Shown: one piece after another, positions 21,888 through 30,330 of the stretch
Position numbering within the stretch: position 1 is the stretch's first letter
Layout of the letters: each line of letters opens with the position of its first letter
From: Oscillospiraceae bacterium
Lineage (GTDB): Bacteria > Bacillota > Clostridia > Oscillospirales > Acutalibacteraceae
Direction: 5' to 3'
Length of the DNA: 33,125 nt
Assembly (NCBI GenBank): GCA_015065505.1
Contig: SVQE01000030.1
Location: 1 to 33,125, forward strand
Program-made: the position numbers and the translations under genes
The notes under the pieces: model-generated
The model's database searches: none
What the model saw: only the letters and a program-made list of their open reading frames with translations
What the model was told of the DNA's origin: nothing

Positions 21888-22778
21888 CTATCTGTTTATA
21901 AGCAGGCGAAGCACCTTTAGCTCGCCGCCTTCGTTTTTACCTAAACCTAAAAACTGATTATCAAAAGAATAAACCGTGCAAAGTCCTCCGTCATACGGGG
22001 GATTTTTCACTCTTTTTATATCAAGCGCACCGCCGTTTTTAAAACGGACAGTCTGCGCCTCGGAAATTGTAACTCTGTGGTAGCTTTCAAAAATTCTGTC
22101 TATACCGAGAACAAGGTCATCAAAACCCTCGCCCTCATCCTTTCTTCTCTGAAGCTCTGAAAGAGTTACCGCATCCTTAAGCTCAAAGCCGCACGCAAGA
22201 GTTCTTCTGAGCTCTGTCATAACCGCGCCGCAGCCGAGCCTTCTTCCCATATCGTCTATAAGCGAACGGATATATGTTCCCTTTGAACAAAGCACATCAA
22301 TCGTGTATTCATCGCCTTCGTTTGCAATAAGGTTAAGGCTCTTAACTTCAACCTCGCAGGGCTCGCGGTTAATTTCAATTCCCTGCCTTGCCAGATCGTA
22401 AAGGCGCACACCGTCAACGGATTTTGCGCTGAACATGGGGGGATACTGATAAATTGTTCCCGTGAATTTGGGAAGAATATTCAAAACATCCTCTTTTGTT
22501 GCATAAACCTTGTGCTCGCTTGTAACCTTGCCCGTTATATCAAGCGTATCCGTTGTTTTGCCGAGAAGGAATTTTGCTTCATATCTTTTATCGCTTGAAG
22601 GAAGAAAATCGAGGAACTTTGTAGCTCCGCCGAGCATAACGGGCAAAACCCCTGTTGCCATGGGGTCGAGCGTTCCCGTATGTCCTGCCTTTTTTTCTTT
22701 GAGGATTCCCCTGACCTTTGCAACAACGCCGAAGGAGGTTATATCCTTTTCCTTATCAATGCAAATTATTCCCGTCAT
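21888..22778 (-). CDS. truB: tRNA pseudouridine-55 synthase
   Basis: 296 aa. GHTGTLDPMATGVLP contains the catalytic Asp38. Other TruB landmarks are KRYEAKFLLGKTTDTLD, YPPMFSAKSVDGVRLYDLAR and CSKGTYIRSL. It makes pseudouridine 55 in the T loop of tRNAs. A C-terminal PUA-like segment follows. Its start overlaps the end of nrnA by 4 bp (ATGA). Confidence 0.96.
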   Translation of the reverse strand: MTGIICIDKEKDITSFGVVAKVRGILKEKKAGHTGTLDPMATGVLPVMLGGATKFLDFLPSSDKRYEAKFLLGKTTDTLDITGKVTSEHKVYATKEDVLNILPKFTGTIYQYPPMFSAKSVDGVRLYDLARQGIEINREPCEVEVKSLNLIANEGDEYTIDVLCSKGTYIRSLIDDMGRRLGCGAVMTELRRTLACGFELKDAVTLSELQRRKDEGEGFDDLVLGIDRIFESYHRVTISEAQTVRFKNGGALDIKRVKNPPYDGGLCTVYSFDNQFLGLGKNEGGELKVLRLLINR

Positions 22779-23719
22779 TTCAGCAGCTCTTCACATTTTG
22801 CAACAAGGCGCGCCTTAGCTTCCTCAACCGAGCATTCAAAACGGCATGCCGAAGCCTGCTTATGACCGCCGCCGCCAAAGGAAGCGGCAAGAACGGAAGC
22901 ATCAACGCTTTCAAAGGTTCTGATTGAGCATTTGCATTCACCGTTTGGCTTTTCTTTAATTGTAAGCCCAACCTCAACGCCTTCAATCTGCCTTGTAAGC
23001 GGAGCTATAGCCTCGGTGTCCTGCTCCTGGGCGCCTGTTTTGTTATACATTTCCTGTGTTATTGTTATTATACAAACTCTGTCGTCGCAGAAGAACTGCA
23101 TTCCCTCGAGTGCAAGGCGTTCTATTGCGGCATATTGCTTGGTTTTTGTTTCAAACATAACGCGGTTAATAGTGCCGTTATCTGCGCCGAGTGAAACAAG
23201 CTCTGCGGCGATTGCAAAGGTTCTTGCCGTTGTGCTTGCATATCTGAAACAGCCCGTATCGGTTGTTATTCCCGTAAACAGGCAGTCTGCAATCGCTTTG
23301 TCAATTTCAACGCCGAGCATTTTTATTATTTCGAATATTGTTTCGCACGCCGCTGCTGCATCATCAAGCAAAAGCTCTTTTGCATATTCGGTATTTGACT
23401 TATGGTGGTCTATGCATAAATCAACTCTGCTGCCGTATTTATCGCATAAATCGCCCAAAAGATTCGGTGTGCCGACATCAACAGCAACAACATAATCCTC
23501 TTCAAACTCAGGCATTTCAAAGCTTTCAAAAACGCCGTCAAACTTGCTCGGAATTTCATCCGCGCAAATAACCCTTGCCTTTTTGCCGAGCTTAAGAAGC
23601 GCTCTGCAAAGCGCGAAGCCTGCGCCGAGCGTATCACCGTCGGGATGTGCGTGAGTGAGAATAAGAATGTTATCGTGTTCTTTCAGTGATTGCACACATT
23701 TTTCAATACTAATCTTCAT
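22775..23719 (-). CDS. nrnA: DHH-family nanoRNase/pAp phosphatase
   Basis: 314 aa from the ATG at 23719 with GAGGA upstream. The DHH site is intact: HAHPDGD (23-29), VAVDVG, IDHHKSN (D104-H106), and GITTDTGCFR. The DHHA1 domain ends in FGGGGHKQASAC. NrnA degrades short RNA oligomers and dephosphorylates pAp. The start overlaps rbfA by 11 bp. Its location between rbfA and truB is common in Firmicutes. Confidence 0.93.
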   Translation of the reverse strand: MKISIEKCVQSLKEHDNILILTHAHPDGDTLGAGFALCRALLKLGKKARVICADEIPSKFDGVFESFEMPEFEEDYVVAVDVGTPNLLGDLCDKYGSRVDLCIDHHKSNTEYAKELLLDDAAAACETIFEIIKMLGVEIDKAIADCLFTGITTDTGCFRYASTTARTFAIAAELVSLGADNGTINRVMFETKTKQYAAIERLALEGMQFFCDDRVCIITITQEMYNKTGAQEQDTEAIAPLTRQIEGVEVGLTIKEKPNGECKCSIRTFESVDASVLAASFGGGGHKQASACRFECSVEEAKARLVAKCEELLK

Positions 23720-24074
23720 CTTCTGTTTCCTCGGGGATATCAAGTGAATTCAGCTTGTTGAATAAATCAAAGCCCTTTTCGATTGAATCATCGGCAATGA
23801 ACTTAAGCTCGGGAGTCTTTCTTAAGTGAAGGGATGACGAAAGTCTTTTTCTTATAAAACCGCTTGCCGCCTTCAAGCCCTTAACGGATTCCTTCGCCTT
23901 TTCAATTCCGCCGATATCGCTGATATAAATCTTCGCGTAGCTTAAATCATTGCTTACATCAACCTTAACAACGCTCACCATATCGCTTACTCTGGGGTCT
24001 TTAACCTCACGCAGAATATGAATAAGCTCGCGCTTGATATCCTCTGTTATTCTGTCTATTCTGTAACTTGGCAT
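23709..24074 (-). CDS. rbfA: Ribosome-binding factor A
   Basis: 121 aa. It has the KH-like fold signature: RIDRITEDIKRELIHILREV, DPRV, SYAKIYISDI and LHLRKTPELKF. It assists 16S rRNA 5'-end maturation and cold adaptation. GAGGTG precedes the ATG. It is separated from infB by a heptamer element rather than the usual short gap. Confidence 0.96.
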   Translation of the reverse strand: MPSYRIDRITEDIKRELIHILREVKDPRVSDMVSVVKVDVSNDLSYAKIYISDIGGIEKAKESVKGLKAASGFIRKRLSSSLHLRKTPELKFIADDSIEKGFDLFNKLNSLDIPEETEDED

Positions 24075-24094
24075 TCTTACACCTCATACAATGA

Positions 24095-24208
24095 GGAATT
24101 AGGAGTTAGGAATTAGGAGTTTCGGTTATTCGCTTCGCTCAAACAATTATTGACCGAACGAAGTGAGATACCATAATTCGTAATTCGTAATTCGTAATTC
24201 GTAATTAT
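24095..24208. repeat. MITE-like heptamer element E/F between infB and rbfA
   Basis: The left arm is GGAATTA, GGAGTTA, GGAATTA, GGAGTTT (24095-24122). The right arm is TAATTCG four times plus TAATTAT (24174-24208), the inverse of CGAATTA and so related to the left arm. The core between them (24123-24173) contains GGTTATTCGCTTCGCTC and then AAACAATTATTG, matching the core of the element at 8940. TTCGGT (24121-24126) and ACCGAA (24153-24158) form a hairpin. The right arm touches the stop codon of infB. Confidence 0.65.
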
Positions 24209-26568
24209 TAATCGCGGTATTCTTCAACAATATAAGCCTCGAAGATATCGCCCTGCTGAATGTCATCGAATTCTTTAAGCGAAATACCGCATTCATAACC
24301 CGATGAAACCTCTTTAACCTCATCCTTGAATCTCTTGAGGTTAGCAAGCTCAACATCTGCAATCTGCTTGCCGTCGCGGATAACGCGAACCTTTGCATCG
24401 CGCTTAATTGTTCCCGAGGTAACGATTGAGCCTGCAATAGTTCCTGCCGAGGAAATCTTGTAAACCTCGCGAACCTCTGCAGTTCCCGTGTCAACATCAC
24501 GGTACTTGGGTGCTCTCATACCTCTCATTGCGTTTTCAATATCTTCTATTGCATCATAAATGATGTTATATGTCTTAATTTCAATTCCGTCGCGCTCTGC
24601 GCTTTCCTTTGCAACGGGGTCAACATCAACGGTGAAGCCAACAATAATTGCATTTGAAGCATTTGCAAGCATAACATCGCTTTCGTTAACTGTTCCGACT
24701 GCGCCGTGAATAATCTTAACGCGAACCTCATCGTTTTCAATCTTGAGAAGCGACTGCTTAACGGCTTCAACAGAGCCCTGAACATCAGCCTTAACGATGA
24801 TGTTGAGTTCCTTCATTTCGCCATCCTGAAGAGTGTCGAACAGGGTGTCAAGAGTAACCTTCTGGAACGCCTTGAATTCCTCTTCCTTAGCCTCTTCCTT
24901 ACGCTGCTCAACAAGGCGGCGCGCAAGCTTTTCATCAGATACGGCATTGAATAAATCACCGCTCATCGGAGCTGCATCAAGACCCATAATCTCAACGGGA
25001 ACAGAAGGACCTGCGGAATTAATCTTCTTGCCCTTATAGTCTGTCATTGCACGAACCTTACCAACAGCCGTGCCTGCAACAATAACATCGCCTGCTTTAA
25101 GAGTTCCGTTCTGAACAAGAAGGGTTGCGATAGGACCTCTGCCCTTATCAAGCTTAGCCTCGATAACAACACCCTTTGCGCTTCTGTCGGGATTTGCCTT
25201 AAGCTCTGCCATTTCGGCAACAAGACCGATTGTTTCAAGAAGCTTATCAATACCCATCTTTGTTTTAGCTGAAACGGGAACGCAGATAACATCGCCGCCC
25301 CATTCCTCGGGAACAAGCTCGTGCTCGGTTAACTGCTGCATAACTCTGTCGGGGTTTGCGCCCTCTTTATCCATCTTATTAATTGCAACAATAATTTCAA
25401 CGCCTGCTGCTCTTGCGTGGTTGATAGCCTCGATTGTCTGAGGCATAATTCCGTCGTCAGCAGCAACAACAAGAACTGCGATATCGGTTGCCATTGCACC
25501 CCTTGCACGCATTGAAGTGAACGCAGCGTGACCGGGAGTATCAAGGAAGGTAATCTTTGAATCGTCGCTGAGTGTAACCTGATATGCACCGATTGCCTGA
25601 GTAATTCCGCCTGCCTCGGTTGAGGTTACATCTGTGTTTCTGATAGCGTCGAGAATTGAGGTTTTACCGTGGTCAACGTGACCCATTACGCAAACAACGG
25701 GAGGACGCGGAATTGCGTTATCGTCGTTTTCAACCTCTTCTTCAATAATCTGCTCTTCGATTGAAATAACAACTTCCTTTTCAACCTTTGCGCCGAGCTC
25801 GGTTGCAACGATTTCTGCTGTATCGTAATCAATAACCTCGTTAACGGTTACCATCATTCCGAGCTTCATAAGCTCTTTGATAACCTCGTTTGCAGTCATA
25901 CGAAGAAGCGATGCAAGCTCGCCGACTGTTATTTCATCGGGAACGGTTATCTTAATCTGCTGCTTCTTTCTCTGCTCTGCAATACGGGCAAGACGCTGAG
26001 CCTCTGTTTCTCTCTTCTTTGAAACGGGCTTCTTCTTTCTGTACTGCTTTGATTTCTGAGAAAGCTTCTGCTTTTTCTGATTATCGTTATAGCTGCTTGC
26101 AGGCGCAATATCCTCGTACTTCTGATTGTATTTTTCAAGGTCAACAGTGTTTGCTCTTGTGTCAATACGGCGAGCCTCGCCCTTTGTTCTTGCCTGAGGT
26201 GCCTGAGTTGCCTTTTTCTTTGCTTTTTCCTCTGCGCGCTTTGCAGCCTGCTCTGCCATCTGAAGAATTGCAGCCTGGCTCTGATGCTTTTTGCTCTTTG
26301 CATCATCCTTCGGCTTTGCAGCTTCCTTCTTCGGCTTTTCCTCTTTCTTTTCTTCCTTAGCCTTTTTGCTTGCAAAATACTCGTCAAAGCTCTTTGCCTG
26401 AGCTTCCTGAGTTATTTTATCAAAAAGTATATTAAGTTCATCCTCCTCAAGCACTGTGTTTGCTTTTTTTGCCGCACCTTCACAGTACCCGGAAAGTATT
26501 TCTATGATTTCTTTGTTTTGCTTTCCGAAGTCTTTTGCAACATCGGAAACCTTAACCTTAATCACCAT
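24208..26568 (-). CDS. infB: Translation initiation factor IF-2
   Basis: 786 aa from the ATG at 26568 with AGGAGG upstream. Residues 1-60 form an IF2N-type domain, 65-205 a long Lys/Glu/Ala-rich linker, and 207-260 a second IF2N domain. The GTPase has GHVDHGKT (296-303), DTPGH and NKMD. Beta-barrel and C-terminal fMet-tRNA-binding domains follow, ending DIFEAYIVEEYRD. It places initiator tRNA on the 30S subunit. The start overlaps the ylxQ end by 11 bp. Confidence 0.97.
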   Translation of the reverse strand: MVIKVKVSDVAKDFGKQNKEIIEILSGYCEGAAKKANTVLEEDELNILFDKITQEAQAKSFDEYFASKKAKEEKKEEKPKKEAAKPKDDAKSKKHQSQAAILQMAEQAAKRAEEKAKKKATQAPQARTKGEARRIDTRANTVDLEKYNQKYEDIAPASSYNDNQKKQKLSQKSKQYRKKKPVSKKRETEAQRLARIAEQRKKQQIKITVPDEITVGELASLLRMTANEVIKELMKLGMMVTVNEVIDYDTAEIVATELGAKVEKEVVISIEEQIIEEEVENDDNAIPRPPVVCVMGHVDHGKTSILDAIRNTDVTSTEAGGITQAIGAYQVTLSDDSKITFLDTPGHAAFTSMRARGAMATDIAVLVVAADDGIMPQTIEAINHARAAGVEIIVAINKMDKEGANPDRVMQQLTEHELVPEEWGGDVICVPVSAKTKMGIDKLLETIGLVAEMAELKANPDRSAKGVVIEAKLDKGRGPIATLLVQNGTLKAGDVIVAGTAVGKVRAMTDYKGKKINSAGPSVPVEIMGLDAAPMSGDLFNAVSDEKLARRLVEQRKEEAKEEEFKAFQKVTLDTLFDTLQDGEMKELNIIVKADVQGSVEAVKQSLLKIENDEVRVKIIHGAVGTVNESDVMLANASNAIIVGFTVDVDPVAKESAERDGIEIKTYNIIYDAIEDIENAMRGMRAPKYRDVDTGTAEVREVYKISSAGTIAGSIVTSGTIKRDAKVRVIRDGKQIADVELANLKRFKDEVKEVSSGYECGISLKEFDDIQQGDIFEAYIVEEYRD

Positions 26569-26884
26569 GAGCAATTACCTCCTGATTAATTAATTCGTTT
26601 ATTCGCTTGGAAAAGTTTTCATCATTAACAGTTATAACGCCTGCCTTATATCCTAAATTCATATGGATATCGTTGATTGTTTCTTCAATCTTTTCGCATT
26701 TGATATTTTTTAAACTGCATGCTCTTTCAAACTCTTCAATAAGTCTTAATGATATATCCGAGGCAAATATAACCAGTTTTGCTTTGTTTTCCTTAACTGC
26801 CTTCATCGCCATATCATGACCCATTGAAAGCTTGCCTGCTCTGCGAGCCATTCCGAGCATAGATAAATACTTTTTATTCTGCAT
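26558..26884 (-). CDS. ylxQ: L7Ae-family RNA-binding protein YlxQ
   Basis: 108 aa. It has the L7Ae/L30e fold: LSMLGMARRAGKLSMGHDMA, AKLVIFASDIS and the C-terminal YKAGVITVNDENFSKRI. Proteins of this family bind kink-turn RNA. It overlaps ylxR by 11 bp and infB by 11 bp, which implies tight translational coupling. Its cellular RNA target is not known from the sequence. Confidence 0.92.
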   Translation of the reverse strand: MQNKKYLSMLGMARRAGKLSMGHDMAMKAVKENKAKLVIFASDISLRLIEEFERACSLKNIKCEKIEETINDIHMNLGYKAGVITVNDENFSKRINELINQEVIAHGD

Positions 26885-27143
26885 TATTTATTTCTTCTTC
26901 CATTTTATCATAGACGCTGCTGTCTATCTGAACATCAAATGCCCTTTCAAAAGCCTTTTTCTTTCTTGCTTTTTTAAGGCATTCAATATTTTTGCACACA
27001 TATGCGCCGCGCCCTGCTTTCTTGCCTGTTAAATCAAGGCTTATCTCGCCATCCTTTGATTTAACAACACGAACAAGAGTTCTTTTATCAAACATCTCGC
27101 CGCAGCCTGTGCACATTCTCATCGGAATTTTTTTAGTTTTCAT
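26874..27143 (-). CDS. ylxR: YlxR (RnpM) RNA-binding protein
   Basis: 89 aa. The family pattern is complete: RMCTGCGEMFDKRTLVRVVK, DLTGKKAGRGAYVC and ECLKKARKKKAFERAF. YlxR proteins have been described as RNase P modulators (RnpM). It lies 3 bp after nusA in the standard operon order. Confidence 0.93.
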   Translation of the reverse strand: MKTKKIPMRMCTGCGEMFDKRTLVRVVKSKDGEISLDLTGKKAGRGAYVCKNIECLKKARKKKAFERAFDVQIDSSVYDKMEEEINNAE

Positions 27144-27146
27144 AGG

Positions 27147-28196
27147 TTATCCCTCATAAAATCCCGATTCAGGCTTGATGTCTATCTTCCAGCCTGTGAG
27201 CTTTGCTGCAAGGCGAACATTCTGTCCCTTGTTGCCGATAGCAAGTGAAAGCTGGTCGTCAGGAACGGTTGCTCTGCATGATTTTGAACCTTCATCAAGA
27301 ATTTCAACCTCAACAACATCCGAAGGTGCAAGCGCTTCGGAAACGAACTGTGCCGGGTCATCGCTGTATTTAACGATATCAATTTTCTCGCCGCCGAGAG
27401 CGTCCACAATGTTTGAAACTCTCTGACCTCTGGGGCCGATGCAAGCGCCTACGGGATCAACATCCTCATCCTTCGAGAAAACTGCAATCTTTGTTCTTGA
27501 GCCTGCCTCACGCGAAACAGCCTTGATTTCGATTGTTCCGTCGAAAATTTCGGGAACCTCGCTTTCAAAGAGTCTGCGAACAAGACCGGGGTGGGTTCTT
27601 GAAATCATTATTCTCGGTCTTTTATCACCGTCTTTAACGCCAACAACAAAAATCTTTGTTATATCGCCTTCCCTGAGCTCTTCACCCGGAACCTGCTCGG
27701 TTTTGGGAAGAACAGCTTCATTTTTGCCGATTTCAAGAGTTACATTGCCCGTTGTCGGGTCAACTCTTACAACCTTTGCGGAAAGGAGCTCCTGATTCTT
27801 GCTCTGGAATTCCTGAATCATCTGGCCTCTTTCAGCCTCTTTGATTCCCTGACGGATAACATGCTTTGCAGTCTGAACAACAATTCTTCCGAAATCCTTT
27901 GTTTTAAGCGGAATGTCTATTGTTTTTCCAACCTTTGCGGACTTACGGATTAACTGAGCCTGCTCAAGAGTTAAATCTGTGTCGGGGTCTTCGATTTCTT
28001 CAACAACATTCTTTCTGAGATATACCTTTATTTTCTGCTTTTTGGGGTCTATATCGCAGTGAACTATGTCTTTTCCGTTATAGTTGCGCTTTGCGGCAAC
28101 AACTATTGCAGCGGCAATTTTATCATATAAATAATCTGCCGGTATGCCTTTTTCTGCCTCAAGCATTTTTACTGCTTCAAAAAATTCCTTGTTCAT
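27147..28196 (-). CDS. nusA: Transcription termination/antitermination factor NusA
   Basis: 349 aa, the short Firmicutes form without the C-terminal acidic repeats of E. coli NusA. The order is: N-terminal RNA polymerase-binding domain, S1 domain (about 135-200, with EGDITKIFVVGVKDGDK), and KH domains with DPVGACIGPRGQRV and LSLAIGNKGQNVRLAAKLTGW. It controls pausing and termination. AAAGGTG precedes the ATG. Confidence 0.96.
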   Translation of the reverse strand: MNKEFFEAVKMLEAEKGIPADYLYDKIAAAIVVAAKRNYNGKDIVHCDIDPKKQKIKVYLRKNVVEEIEDPDTDLTLEQAQLIRKSAKVGKTIDIPLKTKDFGRIVVQTAKHVIRQGIKEAERGQMIQEFQSKNQELLSAKVVRVDPTTGNVTLEIGKNEAVLPKTEQVPGEELREGDITKIFVVGVKDGDKRPRIMISRTHPGLVRRLFESEVPEIFDGTIEIKAVSREAGSRTKIAVFSKDEDVDPVGACIGPRGQRVSNIVDALGGEKIDIVKYSDDPAQFVSEALAPSDVVEVEILDEGSKSCRATVPDDQLSLAIGNKGQNVRLAAKLTGWKIDIKPESGFYEG

Positions 28197-28236
28197 TTTT
28201 CCAAATCACCTTTCCTTATATGATAATTAGCATTGT

Positions 28237-28716
28237 TTATATAAAATCATTTATATCAAAGTCATCAAGCTTGACGAAAACTGTTTCCTTCTTTTCAACG
28301 CACAGCTTTTCTCCGTCGGGCTTAATAACTGTTATCTGATTGTTTTCAAATGCATCAAGCGTTCCCTTAAAATCACGGACACCGTCTATTGCCCTGATTG
28401 TTCTGAGGAATATCGGCGCACCGATATATTTTTCAAAATGCTCTTTTTTAGTGAGCTCTCTTTCAACACCGGGCGAGGAAACCTCAAGGGTGTAAGCCTG
28501 AGAAATCGGGTCTGCTTCATCAAGAGGAGTTGAAATTGCGTGGGTTAAATCAACGCAGTCGTCAATGCTGACGCCGTCCTCTTTATCAATGAATATTCTG
28601 AGATACCATTCACTGCCCTCTTTTGCAAAACGAACATCCCAGATTTCAAGACCGAGCTCCTTTGCGAAGGGAGTTATTATCTCTTCAACTCTGTTAACCG
28701 TGTTTGGCTTTGCCAT
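28237..28716 (-). CDS. rimP: Ribosome maturation factor RimP
   Basis: 159 aa. N-terminal domain with GLEIWDVRFAKEGSEWYLRI and FIDKEDGVSIDDCVDLT; then DEADPISQAYTLEVSSPGVE, followed by RELTKKEHFEKYIG. A C-terminal SH3-like barrel ends the protein. It helps assemble the 30S subunit. It is the first gene of the nusA-infB operon, with AGAGGTG upstream and a promoter and hairpin in the leader. Confidence 0.95.
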   Translation of the reverse strand: MAKPNTVNRVEEIITPFAKELGLEIWDVRFAKEGSEWYLRIFIDKEDGVSIDDCVDLTHAISTPLDEADPISQAYTLEVSSPGVERELTKKEHFEKYIGAPIFLRTIRAIDGVRDFKGTLDAFENNQITVIKPDGEKLCVEKKETVFVKLDDFDINDFI

Positions 28717-28731
28717 AATTCACCTCTGGAA

Positions 28732-28759
28732 TAAAAAGCGGCGGAGCGTTTGCCCCACC
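28732..28759 (-). promoter_or_regulatory. Attenuator-like hairpin in the rimP-nusA leader
   Basis: On the minus strand GGTGGGGC (28759-28752) pairs over 8 bp with GCTCCGCC (28747-28740), two wobble pairs and an AAAC loop, followed by GCTTTTTAT. It lies between the promoter and rimP, where premature termination would control the operon that encodes NusA. Confidence 0.6.
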
Positions 28760-28788
28760 TCACTTTGGTTTATATTCTTACTAAGCAT

Positions 28789-28816
28789 ATTATATATAAT
28801 TAAAATTATTTGTCAA
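28789..28816 (-). promoter_or_regulatory. Promoter of the rimP-nusA-infB operon
   Basis: On the minus strand consensus TTGACA (28816-28811) and TATAAT (28794-28789), 16 bp apart. No convincing terminator was found between mgtE and this promoter, so some read-through from mgtE is possible. Confidence 0.8.
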
Positions 28817-28852
28817 GGATTTTTTTCAAATAATGATTATCCCTGCAAAACA

Positions 28853-30241
28853 TTATCTGAGCTGCGGAATTACCGCGCTTGAAATTCCGAAGAAAACAAG
28901 CAGTGAAACCGCGTCAACTATTGTTGTGATAAAGGGTGAGCTCATAACCGCAGGGTCGAAGCCTATTTTCTTTGCAAGCATCGGAAGCGAACAGCCGATA
29001 AACTTTGCAAAAACGATTTCAACAATCAGCGTAAGGCAGATTGCAAGGTCGATTATAAGCGTTATTTCATCATTCTGAAAAGCAAGTTTGTCGATGAACC
29101 AGATTTTCAGGAAATTAACTGCTGCAAGGGATACGCCGCAGATAAAGCCAACTCTCAGTTCCTTCCACACAACGCGGAAATAATCCTTGAAATTAACCTC
29201 GCCGAGGCTCATTGCACGAATAACCGTAACGCTTGCCTGACCGCCCGAATTTCCTCCCGTATCCATAAGCATGGGAATGAAGGCGGTTAATATTGTCAGC
29301 GCTGCAAGCTTATCCTCAAACGCGGTTATAATAGAGCCCGTGAAGGTTGCCGAAACCATGAGAAGCAGCAGCCACGGAAAACGGCTTTTCCAGGTTTCAA
29401 ATACCGAGGTTTTGAGATATGTTTTCTCAGTGGGAAGCATAGCGTTCATCTTCTGGATATCCTCGGTGTTCTCTTCCTGCATAACGTCGATAGCGTCGTC
29501 GATTGTGATGATTCCGACAAGACGCTCTTCCATATCAACAACGGGAAGCGCAAGGAAGTTATACTTGCTGAGCTGCTGTGCTGCAACCTCCTGGTCGTCA
29601 AGAGTGTTAACATAGATAACATTTGTTTCCATGAACTCTTCAATAAGGTCGTCGTAGTCGTGCAAAAGCAGCTCTTTAACCGTTGTAACACCTAAAAGGT
29701 GGCGCTGCGCATCGGTTACATAGCAGGTGTAAATCGTTTCTTTGTCAACACCCGTTCTTCTGATTCGCTTAAACGCATCCTCAACGCTCATATCCTTTTT
29801 AAGGTCAACAAACTCAGGCGTCATCAACGAGCCTGCCGAATCCTCGGGATATTTCAGAAGCGCATTGATTGATTTTCTTGTTTCTGCGTCGGTATTCCTT
29901 AAAATACGCTTAACAAGGGTTGCGGGCATTTCCTCAATAATATCAACGGTATCGTCGAGGTAAAGCTCATCAAGCACCTCACGAAGCTCGGTATCTGTGA
30001 TTCCGTGAATCAGCGTTTCCTGTGTGTCGGGGTCGAGCTCAACGAAGGTATCCGCCGCTTCCTCTTTAGGCAGAAGTCTGAAAAGCAGAAGCCTCTGGTT
30101 TTCGGGGAATTCCTCGAGCAAAACAGCGATATCCGCAGGATTAAGCTCGCCCAATATGGTTTTTATCTGTTGAAATTCTCTCTTTTCATAGTGTTCCTTT
30201 ATCGTTTCAACAAGCTCTTCAAGCATTTCATCCATTTCCAC
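28853..30241 (-). CDS. mgtE: Magnesium transporter MgtE
   Basis: 462 aa if it starts at the GTG at 30241, which has AAAGGAG 8 bp upstream; an ATG two codons later is spaced too far. N-terminal MgtE_N helical domain (LNPADIAVLLEEFPENQRLLLFRLL), two CBS domains (about 130-260, with TCYVTDAQRHLLGVTTVKEL and PVVDMEERLVGIITIDDAID), then about five membrane helices with PMLMDTGGNSGGQAS, the pore signature. It imports Mg2+ and is gated by cytoplasmic Mg2+ on the CBS domains. No M-box riboswitch was seen upstream. Confidence 0.95.
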   Translation of the reverse strand: MEMDEMLEELVETIKEHYEKREFQQIKTILGELNPADIAVLLEEFPENQRLLLFRLLPKEEAADTFVELDPDTQETLIHGITDTELREVLDELYLDDTVDIIEEMPATLVKRILRNTDAETRKSINALLKYPEDSAGSLMTPEFVDLKKDMSVEDAFKRIRRTGVDKETIYTCYVTDAQRHLLGVTTVKELLLHDYDDLIEEFMETNVIYVNTLDDQEVAAQQLSKYNFLALPVVDMEERLVGIITIDDAIDVMQEENTEDIQKMNAMLPTEKTYLKTSVFETWKSRFPWLLLLMVSATFTGSIITAFEDKLAALTILTAFIPMLMDTGGNSGGQASVTVIRAMSLGEVNFKDYFRVVWKELRVGFICGVSLAAVNFLKIWFIDKLAFQNDEITLIIDLAICLTLIVEIVFAKFIGCSLPMLAKKIGFDPAVMSSPFITTIVDAVSLLVFFGISSAVIPQLR

Positions 30242-30262
30242 GAATATCACTCCTTTCAAATA

Positions 30263-30330
30263 AGTTGCAAGTTCCGAGTGCCGAGCTCCGAGTTTTTGGT
30301 TACTCGGCGCTCCGCGCCTCAAACAATTAA
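30263..30330 (+). repeat. Heptamer array G with core, one-sided
   Basis: Units AGTTGCA, AGTTCCG, AGTGCCG, AGCTCCG, AGTTTTT (30263-30297), then a core GGTTACTCGG ... CTCAAACAATTAA as in the elements at 8940 and 24095. No inverted right arm is visible: the core ends at the stop codon of the next gene (30331-30333). Confidence 0.6.

Noticed and set aside
22932-23495. 187-codon open frame on the plus strand opposite nrnA
   Set aside because: Antisense to conserved DHH motifs; the Ser/Ile/Val-rich translation is that of a mirror frame.
24095-24208. CRISPR-like repetition at the infB-rbfA junction
   Set aside because: The repeat unit is 7 nt with no spacers, and there are no cas genes in the window.
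30242-30330. M-box magnesium riboswitch expected before mgtE
   Set aside because: The 89-bp gap holds only a heptamer element and the ribosome binding site; no M-box core is present.
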